64,000 bases of DNA. Source: Setophaga petechia. Lineage: Eukaryota > Chordata > Aves > Passeriformes > Parulidae. Location: assembly GCA_024362935.1 (NCBI GenBank), contig JANCRA010000001.1, positions 54,939,930 to 55,003,929 on the forward strand. The letters run 5' to 3'. The position numbers and the translations under genes were made by a program. This document shows, in pieces, positions 1-11,100 of this stretch. The notes below the pieces were generated by a model that saw nothing but the letters and a program-made list of their open reading frames with translations, did no database searches and was not told the origin of the DNA. How positions within the stretch are numbered: the first letter of the stretch is position 1; each line of letters begins with the position of its first letter.

Positions 1-138
1 AAATGTAACATGTACTTTATGCATCTCCTCACAAAATATCTAGGATTTGTCAGTGCATTAGTGTTAAAGTGGCATTAAAAAAACTTCTGCTATTATAACA
101 GATGCAGAATTATTTTGGAAATGCATAGCATCTACATT

Positions 139-144
139 TTTATT
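139..144 (-). terminator. candidate OTUD4 polyadenylation signal
   Basis: Canonical AATAAA on the minus strand, about 760 bases after the OTUD4 stop. T-rich sequence lies 30-60 bases beyond it. No transcript evidence is available. Confidence 0.4.
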
Positions 145-281
145 GTCTTTGTAATTATTCAGTTGGCATAGGCACCATTCTAGTCACACCAGCATTAAGA
201 AGAATTCATGGTGGAAACAGCCATTCTTATCAGTTCGTACACAGGTATTCTTGACCGCTTGTCTTGATTTTGATTTCAACA

Positions 282-287
282 AATAAA
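282..287 (+). terminator. candidate plus-strand polyadenylation signal (neighbouring gene)
   Basis: Canonical AATAAA on the plus strand, followed by TGCTTTTTAAAC. In other vertebrates ABCE1 lies on this side of OTUD4, tail to tail with it. The 3' UTR of such a gene could end here. This rests on synteny and one hexamer only. Confidence 0.25.
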
Positions 288-902
288 TGCTTTTTAAACT
301 TCAAAAATATACCCTATGAATATGAAAAGAACTATATACAACATACCTAAGACACAGGGTTAGCTGGCTGCCATACGTGTAACACACAAGAGAAACATTC
401 AAGTTTGACAGATATTTTTTTCTTTTTGAGATGAAAGGCCTTTGGGTTGGAAGCATATCAGAGACAACAGTGCAGTAGGCTGAGAATTCCTTTAGCTCAG
501 TTCAGAACTAAGGCATTGTATGATAAAATATACATTTATATTTGGTGCAATGTTACTGTCAATTTTAGAATCTAGATCACATCAAATGCTGTCATTTGTC
601 ACTCTAGTAAACGCACATACCCATCTTCTATCACAAACGTAAACCTTTGTGGGGAAAAAAATGATCAAACACTAAACCTATTTTTTTTCCTAATTTGACA
701 TTGAAGAAAAACTGCTAAGCCAAACAAATTCTAGAATCCCCCCCCCGAGAACCCTATGGTAGGACTTGACATCCTCCTAGTCTTTACTTGCCAAAAATTA
801 GCCCAAAATTAAACATCACTGAACTTCACTAAAAAGAAATTAAGATTTTAAACTGCTACTTCAAATTACTTTTTGCTTAAATTTTCCAATTATCCACTCA
901 TT

Positions 903-2126
903 TTATGCTTGCTGCTCCCTCTGATTATCTCCCAGTGCTGCCCTTCTCCTGTCGTTCCTATATGGCTGCCCTCTAAAGTTTCTCTGATACTGGTAGCCGT
1001 CATCTCTGCTTCTGCTGGGTGGTCCTTTCCAGGCCTCCTCATTTCTTTGGAACTGGTAACCTCCCCTGCTGGAATAACCCCTGTCAGGTCTGGGCCTTCT
1101 GCCTCCTCCGTAAGTCTGGTTATAGAACTGCTTGGACCTGCCACTCCTCAGCATGTCGGAAACCTCCGTGTCATCTTCAGAGCTCTCCTCCCTCGTTCTC
1201 TGGGCCCTGCTTTCCGGCTGCACGTTCCCAGCACCCTTGGACTCTCTCCCTTTAGCAGGCCTCTCCTTCCGACCGGGAGTGCCAGGTTTCAGTTCGTTTT
1301 TGGGAGGTTCTGCCAGCAGTGCCTGCGTGCTTGGCCCTGCCGTCGGCCTCTCTGGGCCCTGTGTCTGTGGAGGACGATGCTGCTGCCCGGCTGCTTTCTG
1401 CTTAGGAGCAGCAGGACAGGTTTGCTCCAGCTGAGGTGCCCTGGCTGAAGTGTCTTTTGGGGTCCCTGCAGCAGCCACTGGGAATGGGACGGTATTGGAG
1501 CCGCTGCCACTGTTGGTCTTCTGGAGCTGCTCTGCACAGTTCACTCCAGGAACTGGAGGGCTGCATTCTTTGCCCACGTACATGCTGGCAGAGGTGCCAG
1601 CTGCTGCCTCTTTGTCCTCAGGAGACAAGACAAGGTTAGGTCTCGCTACTGAATTCTCAATGAAACCCTGAACTGGGTACCCATACCAGAAGTGAGGAAA
1701 GAAAGGAGGCGCTATTGTAACAGCTCCTAGGAAGTGATTGTGTCCAAAGGGAGGCTGTGGGAACATACTTTTCCCTCTCAGGGACTCCTCATAGTTGGCA
1801 TGAAGAGCCTGCGCTGGATTCTCCGGTTCGACACAGACCTGTCCTTGACTTTCCGTCACCTGAGCTGAAGGTATGATCAGAGGCAGTGATGGAGATCTGT
1901 CAACCTGTGGAATCTGACCATTGGACCTGGCCTCGGTCTGGACAGCAAAGTGCCTGTTTGGTCGTGCAGTTTCGTTTTCGTTCTGAGCAGGAGCAGCCTC
2001 CTGGAACCAGGGGTTGTGCGGATACACAGGAAGGGACACGTTTGGGTACATTCTACAAGCAGCTAAATAGGCCTGGTGCAGGGGGTACAGGTAAGAATGG
2101 GGTGCCCACATGGGACAACTGTATGC
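903..2126 (-). CDS. OTUD4: OTUD4 exon 21 (terminal coding exon, residues 726-1132 and stop)
   Basis: It runs from ...CTTGCAG to the TAA at 905-903. It opens [20 protein letters not shown], nearly invariant in vertebrates, and continues through an aromatic/Pro-rich region including [18 protein letters not shown] Gln/Pro/Glu-rich disordered part follows, then EESSEDD and [15 protein letters not shown], and an Arg/Gly/Tyr-rich tail. That tail fits the reported RNA-binding and stress-granule role. Several other frames are open over this exon because of its composition; these are shadows. Confidence 0.97.
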   Translation of the reverse strand, partial: AYSCPMWAPHSYLYPLHQAYLAACRMYPNVSLPVYPHNPWFQEAAPAQNENETARPNRHFAVQTEARSNGQIPQVDRSPSLPLIIPSAQVTESQGQVCVEPENPAQALHANYEESLRGKSMFPQPPFGHNHFLGAVTIAPPFFPHFWYGYPVQGFIENSVARPNLVLSPEDKEAAAGTSASMYVGKECSPPVPGVNCAEQLQKTNSGSGSNTVPFPVAAAGTPKDTSARAPQLEQTCPAAPKQKAAGQQHRPPQTQGPERPTAGPSTQALLAEPPKNELKPGTPGRKERPAKGRESKGAGNVQPESRAQRTREESSEDDTEVSDMLRSGRSKQFYNQTYGGGRRPRPDRGYSSRGGYQFQRNEEAWKGPPSRSRDDGYQYQRNFRGQPYRNDRRRAALGDNQREQQA

Positions 2127-5100
2127 CTGCAAGACAGCAGGGAAAAAAAAGATTTAAATCAGTTATTTGGTCTTTTGAATGTTCAGAGAGACATAAAAGC
2201 ACATTTCAAAACAATACAGGAGATAAAAGTGAATTTTCTTTACAGTGACTGCCCTCCATTCTAAATCACACGACTCTAGGATGGTGTTCTTATTTTTTGT
2301 TTTCCTTCCAAATAGAGTTGAAATGGGCAACAGCTATGACCAGCAAGAAAACTTAGTATCGGTTTCTATATGGTTAAAGACATAAAGCTTGACTTAGTAA
2401 GTCATACTCTAGCTATGTTTTTGAAGAGAAACATTTCAAACTCATTTTCTGGAATCACACTAACTGGCAATTTCTTCTACTAGACCTCACTTTGCAAAGG
2501 CCACTACACTGAAGTTGTCCACCTCAGGTGGTGACCCTTCCCTTTTCTCTACCTCCATGTTAATGAACTGGACTCTGTAGAGACAGTTCCTGGAGCAAAC
2601 CATCCTGGAAAGACAATGCAGATCTCCTTCTGCAGGAGCCCCTTCCCTCTCAAAGTGCAGGGGAAGGGTGCAGGCAGGGCGGGGTCTGGAGCAGAGCAGC
2701 AGACAGACAATGCAGAGGGCATTTCCCAGGCCTGCTGTGCCCTGTGACACCAGCACAGCAGCACAGCCACTAGAACATGGGCTGGGACCAGCAGATGGTG
2801 CTGAAGCACCAAACGACAGGCGAGAACCTAAATGATCCACAGCAGCAGCATGGAGAGTCCCAAGCATGTCAGCTTAGGAAACTGAGGCTGTTTGAATGCA
2901 ATGGAGTGACAACTTGCTAATTAATGACTTATGGATTTCCTATTAAGCACAGAGACTTCTATTAGGCAGAGGTATCAAACTGACATTGGAAACTGTGCTG
3001 ATTATTCCCTTTCCATGCCCAGACACGAAACAATATCGTCGCTATGGCCAAAGTCCCATGAAATAAGCCCAAGAGTTCTCAGCACCTTGCCCCAAGTAGG
3101 TTGCCTGACAGAAGGAGTAAGAAGGTAAAAAAGGAACATTATTTTGTGCAGAAGAGAGAAAGCAAGCAAACAACTTTGCCTTGCCAAGCAATGGAAAATA
3201 TTGGGTTTTGGCTAACCCTCTTCCCCAACCTTACCACAGATGTGCATCACATTTACACATACACACTACTATAATTACTCAAAGAGTAGAATACTATTAT
3301 CATTAACCTGAGCAGAAAGAACAGACATGCAGGGTACTTAAGGGAGTGGCCCCAGGGAAAGATTTTGTGATCTGCACTGCAGTGGCTTTGCCAGTACACA
3401 GCCATGGTTGAAGTCCGAGGGCATTTTCTCATTCCCTATGTGTGTCATCCAAAAGAACTATCTTCAGATTCACAATTTATCTGTGACTTTGTAGTGCACA
3501 ATTTGCTGGCTGTACAGCCACAGTTGGAAGCCAGGTCTCACTATGCTACTGATATGAATTTGAATTCTGCTGGCTTGAAGTGCACTGTGGACAACTGCTG
3601 GAATCCCAGTTAACAGAACACAAAATAAGGAAGTATTTCAATCTGAAAGATGGACTTGAAATGTACACCTGCAGCAACAAATTTTCTGCACTCTGAGTGC
3701 CAACAATTATTCACAAGCGTTTTTTGTAACAAAAATGAAAACATAAGGAAGTTTGAAGAGTTACCTTCACACCAAGATTGAAGAAAAATCTAAGAATATT
3801 CTTATCTAAAAAAAAGAAAGAATATTTATAAGGACCTAAAGTATTTTATCTGATACAAAAACTGCATGAAGTTCCATTTCAGTAGAGAACACCAATATTA
3901 AGTTACTACTTGCATGTCTTCAATTGATTAAGTTGGGGTTTTTTGCCACAGTAAGGTATCTAGAACACAACAGCAGTTTAAATTTCAGTTTTAACAGTCT
4001 GTGAACTTCTAGTTGTTAAAGAAACCCTTCACTAAACAAACACCATTGTGCAGTCAGACATGAAATATTCTTTATGGACATACCTTGCATTCATAGTATG
4101 CCAAAACCTGTATTTTCCCAGATCAGTAACGAAATGCTCAACAGCTTCCAAGCTTTTAAAAGACATGAGCAAACCTATTACTCTGACAGGAGCAGTTCTC
4201 CAAAGATAATTCTTTACATGCACAAAACCTCAAGTTATGATAGGGCAAGCTAAGAGGTACAAAATGATCCTACTAGATATCCAGGTGTAACCACTTCAAA
4301 CAGTCAAATGTTGGCAATGCAAACTAAAGAGTTACAACTCTATTCAATATTCCCTCCCACGTCTTAAATCACAGAATGACAATTATTGGATCTTTGGACA
4401 AAGAATGACAACAGGACCAAAAAAAGTTGTGTTTATCTACATTTTAAGAAAAGAAGACCTATTAGAAAAAATGGTGTCAAATTCAGACTTCTCACCTTTA
4501 GGTAAGTCATCCCCAGTACTGCACAGGGAGTAAGGAGGTGCAATGGCTCTTTCTCCCTTTTCATTAAAAGGGAATCCTGGGTAGAGCGGATCCTGGTAGG
4601 GATTCAGAGTCTGAGGCAAAGGCATTAAAGGCTGGTTAACTGCTTGTAGCCACACAGGAACTCCAGCACCTGAAGCAGATGTTACCTGAGCCTGTGATAC
4701 AATAGAGTCAGGTCCCGTGGCTGGTCCTGGCATCAGTGAAGAAGCAGGTATTTGGGTTGGAATACCTAGAGGGAAAAAATCCCAAAATAGATACATATAT
4801 ATGTACAGAAAGAGAACAGGTATCAATGCATATCTATAGATATGTATATATAGAAAAATAATCACAAACCAAAAGACATCAGAAAAGCAGGATTCAAAAT
4901 GCAGAGAATAGTTTTCAGAGAGATTGAAACAATTTAGCTAAGCTTTCCAGAAATAGCTAAACTGATCCCATGTTTCTTTTTTAAAATTACGAATGCCAGA
5001 AGGAAATAGGAAGGAGGAAAAATAGGTGAACTGAAACTTTCATGTGAATCCCTGAAGTTCTCATTCTGACTAGTCATTGAGAGTCAACTCTGAATCTGAG

Positions 5101-8100
5101 CTTAGATCAACTGGGCTGCACATCTTCTGTCACAGACACAGTCAAGTGAGATAGGATTGTGACTGTCTCATGTGAACAAAGCAGGCTGATCTGAAAGCTG
5201 GTTCTTGTACAGAAGCAGCAGTGTGAGAGAAAATGCAGCACCTGATCTAATGAGCACTACTGATTCTAAGCTAACTCCACAGACCAGAAGATATGCACAG
5301 CACACCAAAACCCATTACACTGGCTTTGCAGCTCAGGTCCAAATGGATCTCATTAGTTTCAGCCATACAAGTCCCAAGCTGAGTCCTCAGGAGTAAATCA
5401 AGGAACCTACTGTTACATGGGACACAGAGCACAGACACTTACCAGGTTTCAACATGCTGACAATATGTTCTACTTTAAGCAGATCCTCAAAACTCAATGG
5501 TATCCCACTCAAGAGGAAAAAAGGCCAATTAAGAACACAACCCTCTTGTACGTTTCAGGTTGGGAGTCAAGCAAACTCCACATACAGGCAGTCAAAGATC
5601 TGTTAGAACTCTCACTAGCTTTCAGCAGTGAGAAATTACATTCCTATGAATGCCTGCCTTTGGAATGTGAAATTATACAAGACACTGTCTCCTGGGTCTA
5701 TCTTCAACTTAGCAAGAGAGTTAAAGTATTTTCCAGGGTTAGTAATTTCGGATTTATGTTAGTATTTCTGCAAACCTGCTGGTCCATATGTTGCTGGCTC
5801 ACTTGGCCAAGCTGGCACAATGGCTGGTACAGAAGGCACTGCTGGAGGTAAATGCACCTCAGAGAAGACTGGAGAGGGTGTCGGAGTTACGCTGGGCAAG
5901 CACTCGGTCAGGTTCTGGAAAAACAAACAAATCTGAATCCCATCATGGCTGGTGACCCTGACGAACTCACAGCCTTATCTGGACTACCACCATGCCCACA
6001 GGGAAGTACTAACTAGGAACACACCCAAAGAGACCTGAGCTGCATCACTGTGTGGAGATCTCTGAGCTCTGTCCAGCCATGCCTGTACCACAGAGCCATC
6101 AGTGCTAGAACGACCTCCTCAAGCTTTACATTTAAGTATCTCCCACCCAAAATAAAAGCCACCCTCACAAGCAATTACCAATAACCTCAGAGAAACCTGA
6201 AAAGGAAAAGCTAAAGAATTTAAATTTCTACCTTGGTAGAAAGATACTTATTAAATAACCCCTCTCTCAGAAAATAACAGATTTACTTTTCTATCAAGGG
6301 CTGTCCTTTTACAATCTATACGCTGGACGTAACAGATTCCTAACTGTAAATATGAAATTTTAGCATTATCACCATAGAAATGACTGTGTAATTAAAAGCC
6401 AGTATTGTGATACATACGTGGCTGTGATGAAGCTCCCCTTTGTCTGAAGTCTCCTGACTGGAAAACTTTGAAATCAAACAAACATTTCTTACTTGCTCAG
6501 CAAGAATCGGAGAATCTGTTTTTACTTGTTCCAAAGGAGATGAAGCTTTTGGATAACTCTCATCTTGACTATTCTTCTAAAGCAAAGTTAGAAACAACAT
6601 ACACAGCTAGTCTAATAGTAAGATTAACTTTACAAAGAGTTATTCACAAACAGTAAACCACAGTCCATATAAAGTGGGCTAAGCACCCATCACATATTAT
6701 ACTAGTGTGACATTTTGCTCATTGAAAGGACAGCAAAGGTTAAAAGCCAACAAGAGGCTATAAATCTTCACTGAACTTCAGAGCTCATGGTCTGTTAGCA
6801 CAATAGCTATTAGCCAACATCAAATCTTCTGTGGTCCCATTATACTGGAAGTACAGACTGTACTAAGCAATTACAAATCCAGATTTGTAAGTGCTCTCAA
6901 TAGCCCAAGTTTGAGGACTCTGATTGCAGAGAAAGACTAAGTATAGGTTACAGGGCTGAGGAAAGCTGACAGAAATACAAGCCTCCAGCCTTAGGAGTAT
7001 ATCACTAAAAGCTGTAAAGCAGCAGCAGCAATCACAGCTCTAAAGGCAGCTATTGCTCTGCTAATCATGTATCAGAGAAGCAATAACATTTAAAAAAAAT
7101 TTGGTCTTTTCTTTAAGATTACCTCAGATGAATTTGGCTCAAGCTTCTGACTTAAGTGGATCTGCCTGGAATTTGACTCTGCAACACCAAGACATAACCT
7201 AGTAAATGAACCATTACACCACTTATGGCTATCACAACTTAAGCCAGTTAGTTTGTCTTTCCAAAATTAAACTTTCAAAACTAAACCTATACCTTAGTAT
7301 ATAATTACTTCAGAAAACTTAAATTTCTATTTTTACCAAAGATCAAAGCATCCTAAAACAAACAGTTATTTGGGCAGTAATAGAGCAGCTACTTCAATCT
7401 GGGTTCTGCAACTCTACAGGAGGTCTTTAGTGATATTTGGAAACCATTTCAATGATGCTTGGGGAAAGCAGGAATGAAATGCAGCTGTCCCTTTAAATAT
7501 ATTCATCCTAAAGTGCTCCTAATGAAATAAAAGTTTGTACTTTTCTTAAAGGGAAAGTGCTCTGATTGGCATTTTCATATTCAAGTGTTAAGATAAAGGA
7601 AGCTCAAAGTCTTGTCTACTTTTGACTGATTAAAAAAAAAGGTTAGAATGTTGCAGTGGATTAAAAGATCAAAAAAAGTTTTTGGACTGCTGCACAAAGT
7701 TTCATTCCTCAAGCACCAGCAAACACTTTGATGGGGAAGACAGTTAAAAAGCAGTTGTGACACAGTTAAGATCTGAACAAGCTCTTCACATTCTGGCTTA
7801 TGTTCAGACCTGGCTATCACTGCTTGTCAATCAAACTCATGCCCAGATTATTCAGTAGTAGATACAGACTTTTTAAAAGTTTGTTATATACTCTGTCACA
7901 ACTAGACAGCAGTATAAATGGAAACAGTATTGATTTTGAGAATTACTGCCAAATCCCCAAGCAGCAATAGGAATCCCTAAACAGTCTGAGGGAAGTATAC
8001 CTGATTCCCATAGGATTGTTAACCTAGTTTCACAAGAGGCAATGCAAATCTGAGTGTCACAAAAAGCAGAGAAAGCTGGACATGCCATGCCCTTCAGCCA

Positions 8101-11100
8101 AATTCATCATGACAGTGGAGTCTTTACTTTCTCTCCAGCTTTCTCTACGTGAACATTTCTTAAGAAATGTGAACGTTCCTTAAAAAATTCCTTTGCAATT
8201 AGCAGAGATTTACTAACTACCTCCTCCTGGCACCTACAGCTTTCTTCTATTACTGCCATGTTCCACTTCCTCACAGAGGAGGAAAAGCTTTAAGTCCATG
8301 AAGAGAAGCTGAAGTGTTGTAACCGACTGGGGGGAGAGAGAAAACCCAAACAAAATTTTGACCATGTGACAGAGCTTTTTACTGTAAACAGGTTTGTTTT
8401 TCCAACCCTTCTGTACCCTTCTTCACCACTCCTGTACCAAGGTATGCTAATTCTTAACCATGCCACAGTGAATGCTTTCACCTGGTTCATAAATTGCTCT
8501 TAAGGCTCTTCCCACTGGCACTTTCTGCCACACACTCTAGAATTTCAAAAAAATCTAATTTAGGGTAGTTTTGATAAGTCTTTTAGTTTTTCACATTTCT
8601 CTTCCCATTTACTACAAAACTTCCAGCCAGGAGTCTACTCTCTCAGCCACATTCACAAAGCAGGGAAATGTACTTTCTTCACAAACCACACCCTTGCTAC
8701 CCTCCAGCCCAGTTTAGTTTGGCACTACTACTCAGGGCGACTTTCCCCTCATTGCCTAAACAGATGCCCCATCTTGAATAAATTCACAGGCTGGTAACAA
8801 AACCAAGCAAATAAAAAAACCCAGCCATTATCTAAACCCATTTAGTTTTACCTTTCTCCTTTTGCTCTTCCACCTCTGCTGTCCACTTGCTGTTTCTTCT
8901 TTCACTATTGGAGAACTTTTTCTGGTTTACATTATCCACAGTCTGTGTAGCAGCCTGACAGACTAACTGGTTCTGAAGAAGTTGACAAAAGCAGAAATAT
9001 CACTTTATGTAATCAGTCCAGTGACACTTTACCATCATCTGCTATGATACTATTATGCCTTCATGACAAATAATATCTATGTCTGTGACAGGCAGAAAGG
9101 GGAAGGGGGGAGAGTCTCTGCAGGATACTGAGCCATTCATCCCCTCTTTCACATTCATTGCTACATTTTGCCAAGTGTCCTTTAAGAGCATTCATGTCAT
9201 TAGCTGACATGACAAAATCTGTTTCACTCAGACAGTAAATAACATCCTCCTCCTGCAGGTGAGCAAATACAGCAAACTGTTACTGGCCAGGAGAGAGTAA
9301 CCTCTGTCCCTCTGACTAGGGGAAAGACTGAAGCCTTTCTTCCCAGCCTTGTTCTTGTTTCTGTTTGCCCTAGGATTTACCAAAAAAGCCCCACACATCT
9401 CTGGAAGAAATCTATGTGAAGAGTAGCTCTTTACCAACAGGATCTGCTCGCTTCCCTGGATGTACTGGGACTCCCCCCAACTTTCATTAAAATTGCATCA
9501 CTATAATGATCTCTCCAAAATCCTACAAATACTGATGCTCATGCGTCTCCCATATTTACACACCTAAAGCACTGTGTGGTGGACGTTCAATTATTCCCAG
9601 GATAAACTATTAGGTGTATTTTCTTATCTTTAACATATAAAGCATGGTCGATATCTGTACTTCTAATTACAAAGCCAGTGCAAAATGAATATCCCTCATT
9701 TTTGAATTGCAGTGTGATTCAAGGACAGCAAACCAACGGCTAATGAAAGGTTCACAGGCAAGTATGGAAAGTGCAATAAAGTTAATGACAAGGAATGCAG
9801 CATACATTGCAAAGAGCAGGAAAAGCTTGTTCATCCCTCTGCTGGATCTCATAGAGGGAGCGGGACTCCTCTATGGCCTGCTTCTCCCTGCGCTCCTCGG
9901 GGGACAGCCCAAAGTAGTGACAGTCCCGGCTGCCGTGCTGGCTCAGCTCCTCACCACGCTCGCGCTCCGCCTTCCTGCACACAGAAAACAGAGAGGATCG
10001 CTCAGACAGAGGAATTCTGCATCAAACCAACACAAACTCCTGGCTTAGGAGAAAGGAAGATGCAAGTATGGAAATAGAAACTCTGCTGCAGCAGCCCAGG
10101 GAATCAAAAAGTCACTACCAACAAATGCAGGCAAAACACTCTTTTAATACTCCTTTCAAATGTTAAGTCAGAACACAAAGCAGTCCCCTATGACAGGTTC
10201 AGCAGAAGCTGAGGGAAGATCTTAGCCATGCCCAAGAAGCACTTGCAGCATTATTTCAGCCTCAACCAAAACAACCCAACAAACAAAAAAACCCACCCCA
10301 CACAAACAAAACCATCAAATCCACAACCCACAACAACAACTTCAAACACTTTTTTGCCTCAGGTAGGGTAAAGATGATGATGATCTAAAGAGCAACAACT
10401 TGGCACTCTTTGTATGAAATCAGGCAGAGCTACTCAACCACCAGAGGAGCTCGGTGCTTTAATGGACCTTTCAAGAAAGGTAACTACAACATAATCTAAC
10501 ATCCATTTTCCAAGAAAAAAAACGTGCCTTTGTAGGCAGTTTCTGCCATGCACGAAAAAAAATATTATTCTTCCCATGCTTGTGTGTATTCTCAAGGACT
10601 TGGGACACCTCCTAAGCATTCAATGGCAATGTATTTCAAAAGAGTATGCTGGAAGCAGGTATCTGAAGCAGGTACCTGGGCTTCCAGAAGCTCAGTTAAA
10701 GAGTTCAAGCCAGGGAAGATGCTGTTTGCAGTTTTACCTTGCAGACTGGGAAGGATTCCTGCCCGGAACTTTTTGCTCAGTTGAGGTCTGATGAGGTTGG
10801 GGCCCAGAACACAAGAACTGGTGCTGCCTGGTTCCCACAGTATGCTGAAGTCGAGGAGGTAGTGCTGACTGGGGTTTGATTGACTTGCTCTGATTCTTTG
10901 GCCCTCTGCACTCTGCATCTGTGATAACAATGTGAGAACAGGTAAGACTTTTGTTTTAATCATTTCTTTTAAGCTCTTTGGGATAAAACATCTGACAAAG
11001 AAGGTTCTGCCACACAAAGACAGGTACAAGTCATACCAGGCTGAGCATTCTGCCCCCATGTTGGGTAAAACTTTTTTATCTTCTTCCCTGGCACAGTGTT

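Larger units (their letters stand above)
120..902 (-). other. OTUD4: OTUD4 3' UTR (proximal)
   Basis: AT-rich non-coding DNA follows the OTUD4 stop. The only minus-strand AATAAA hexamer I see in this stretch is at 144-139, with T-rich and GT-containing sequence beyond it. A 3' end near 115-125 is therefore plausible. Human OTUD4 has a longer 3' UTR, so transcripts may also run past the window edge. Confidence 0.55.

Noticed and set aside
903..1671. Plus-strand open frames of up to 191 codons at 873-1671
   Set aside because: They are antisense shadows of the last OTUD4 exon, whose minus-strand protein is conserved.
10592..11059. A 155-codon minus-strand open frame over exon 13
   Set aside because: It uses a different frame from the conserved OTUD4 reading through exon 13 and runs across intron sequence.
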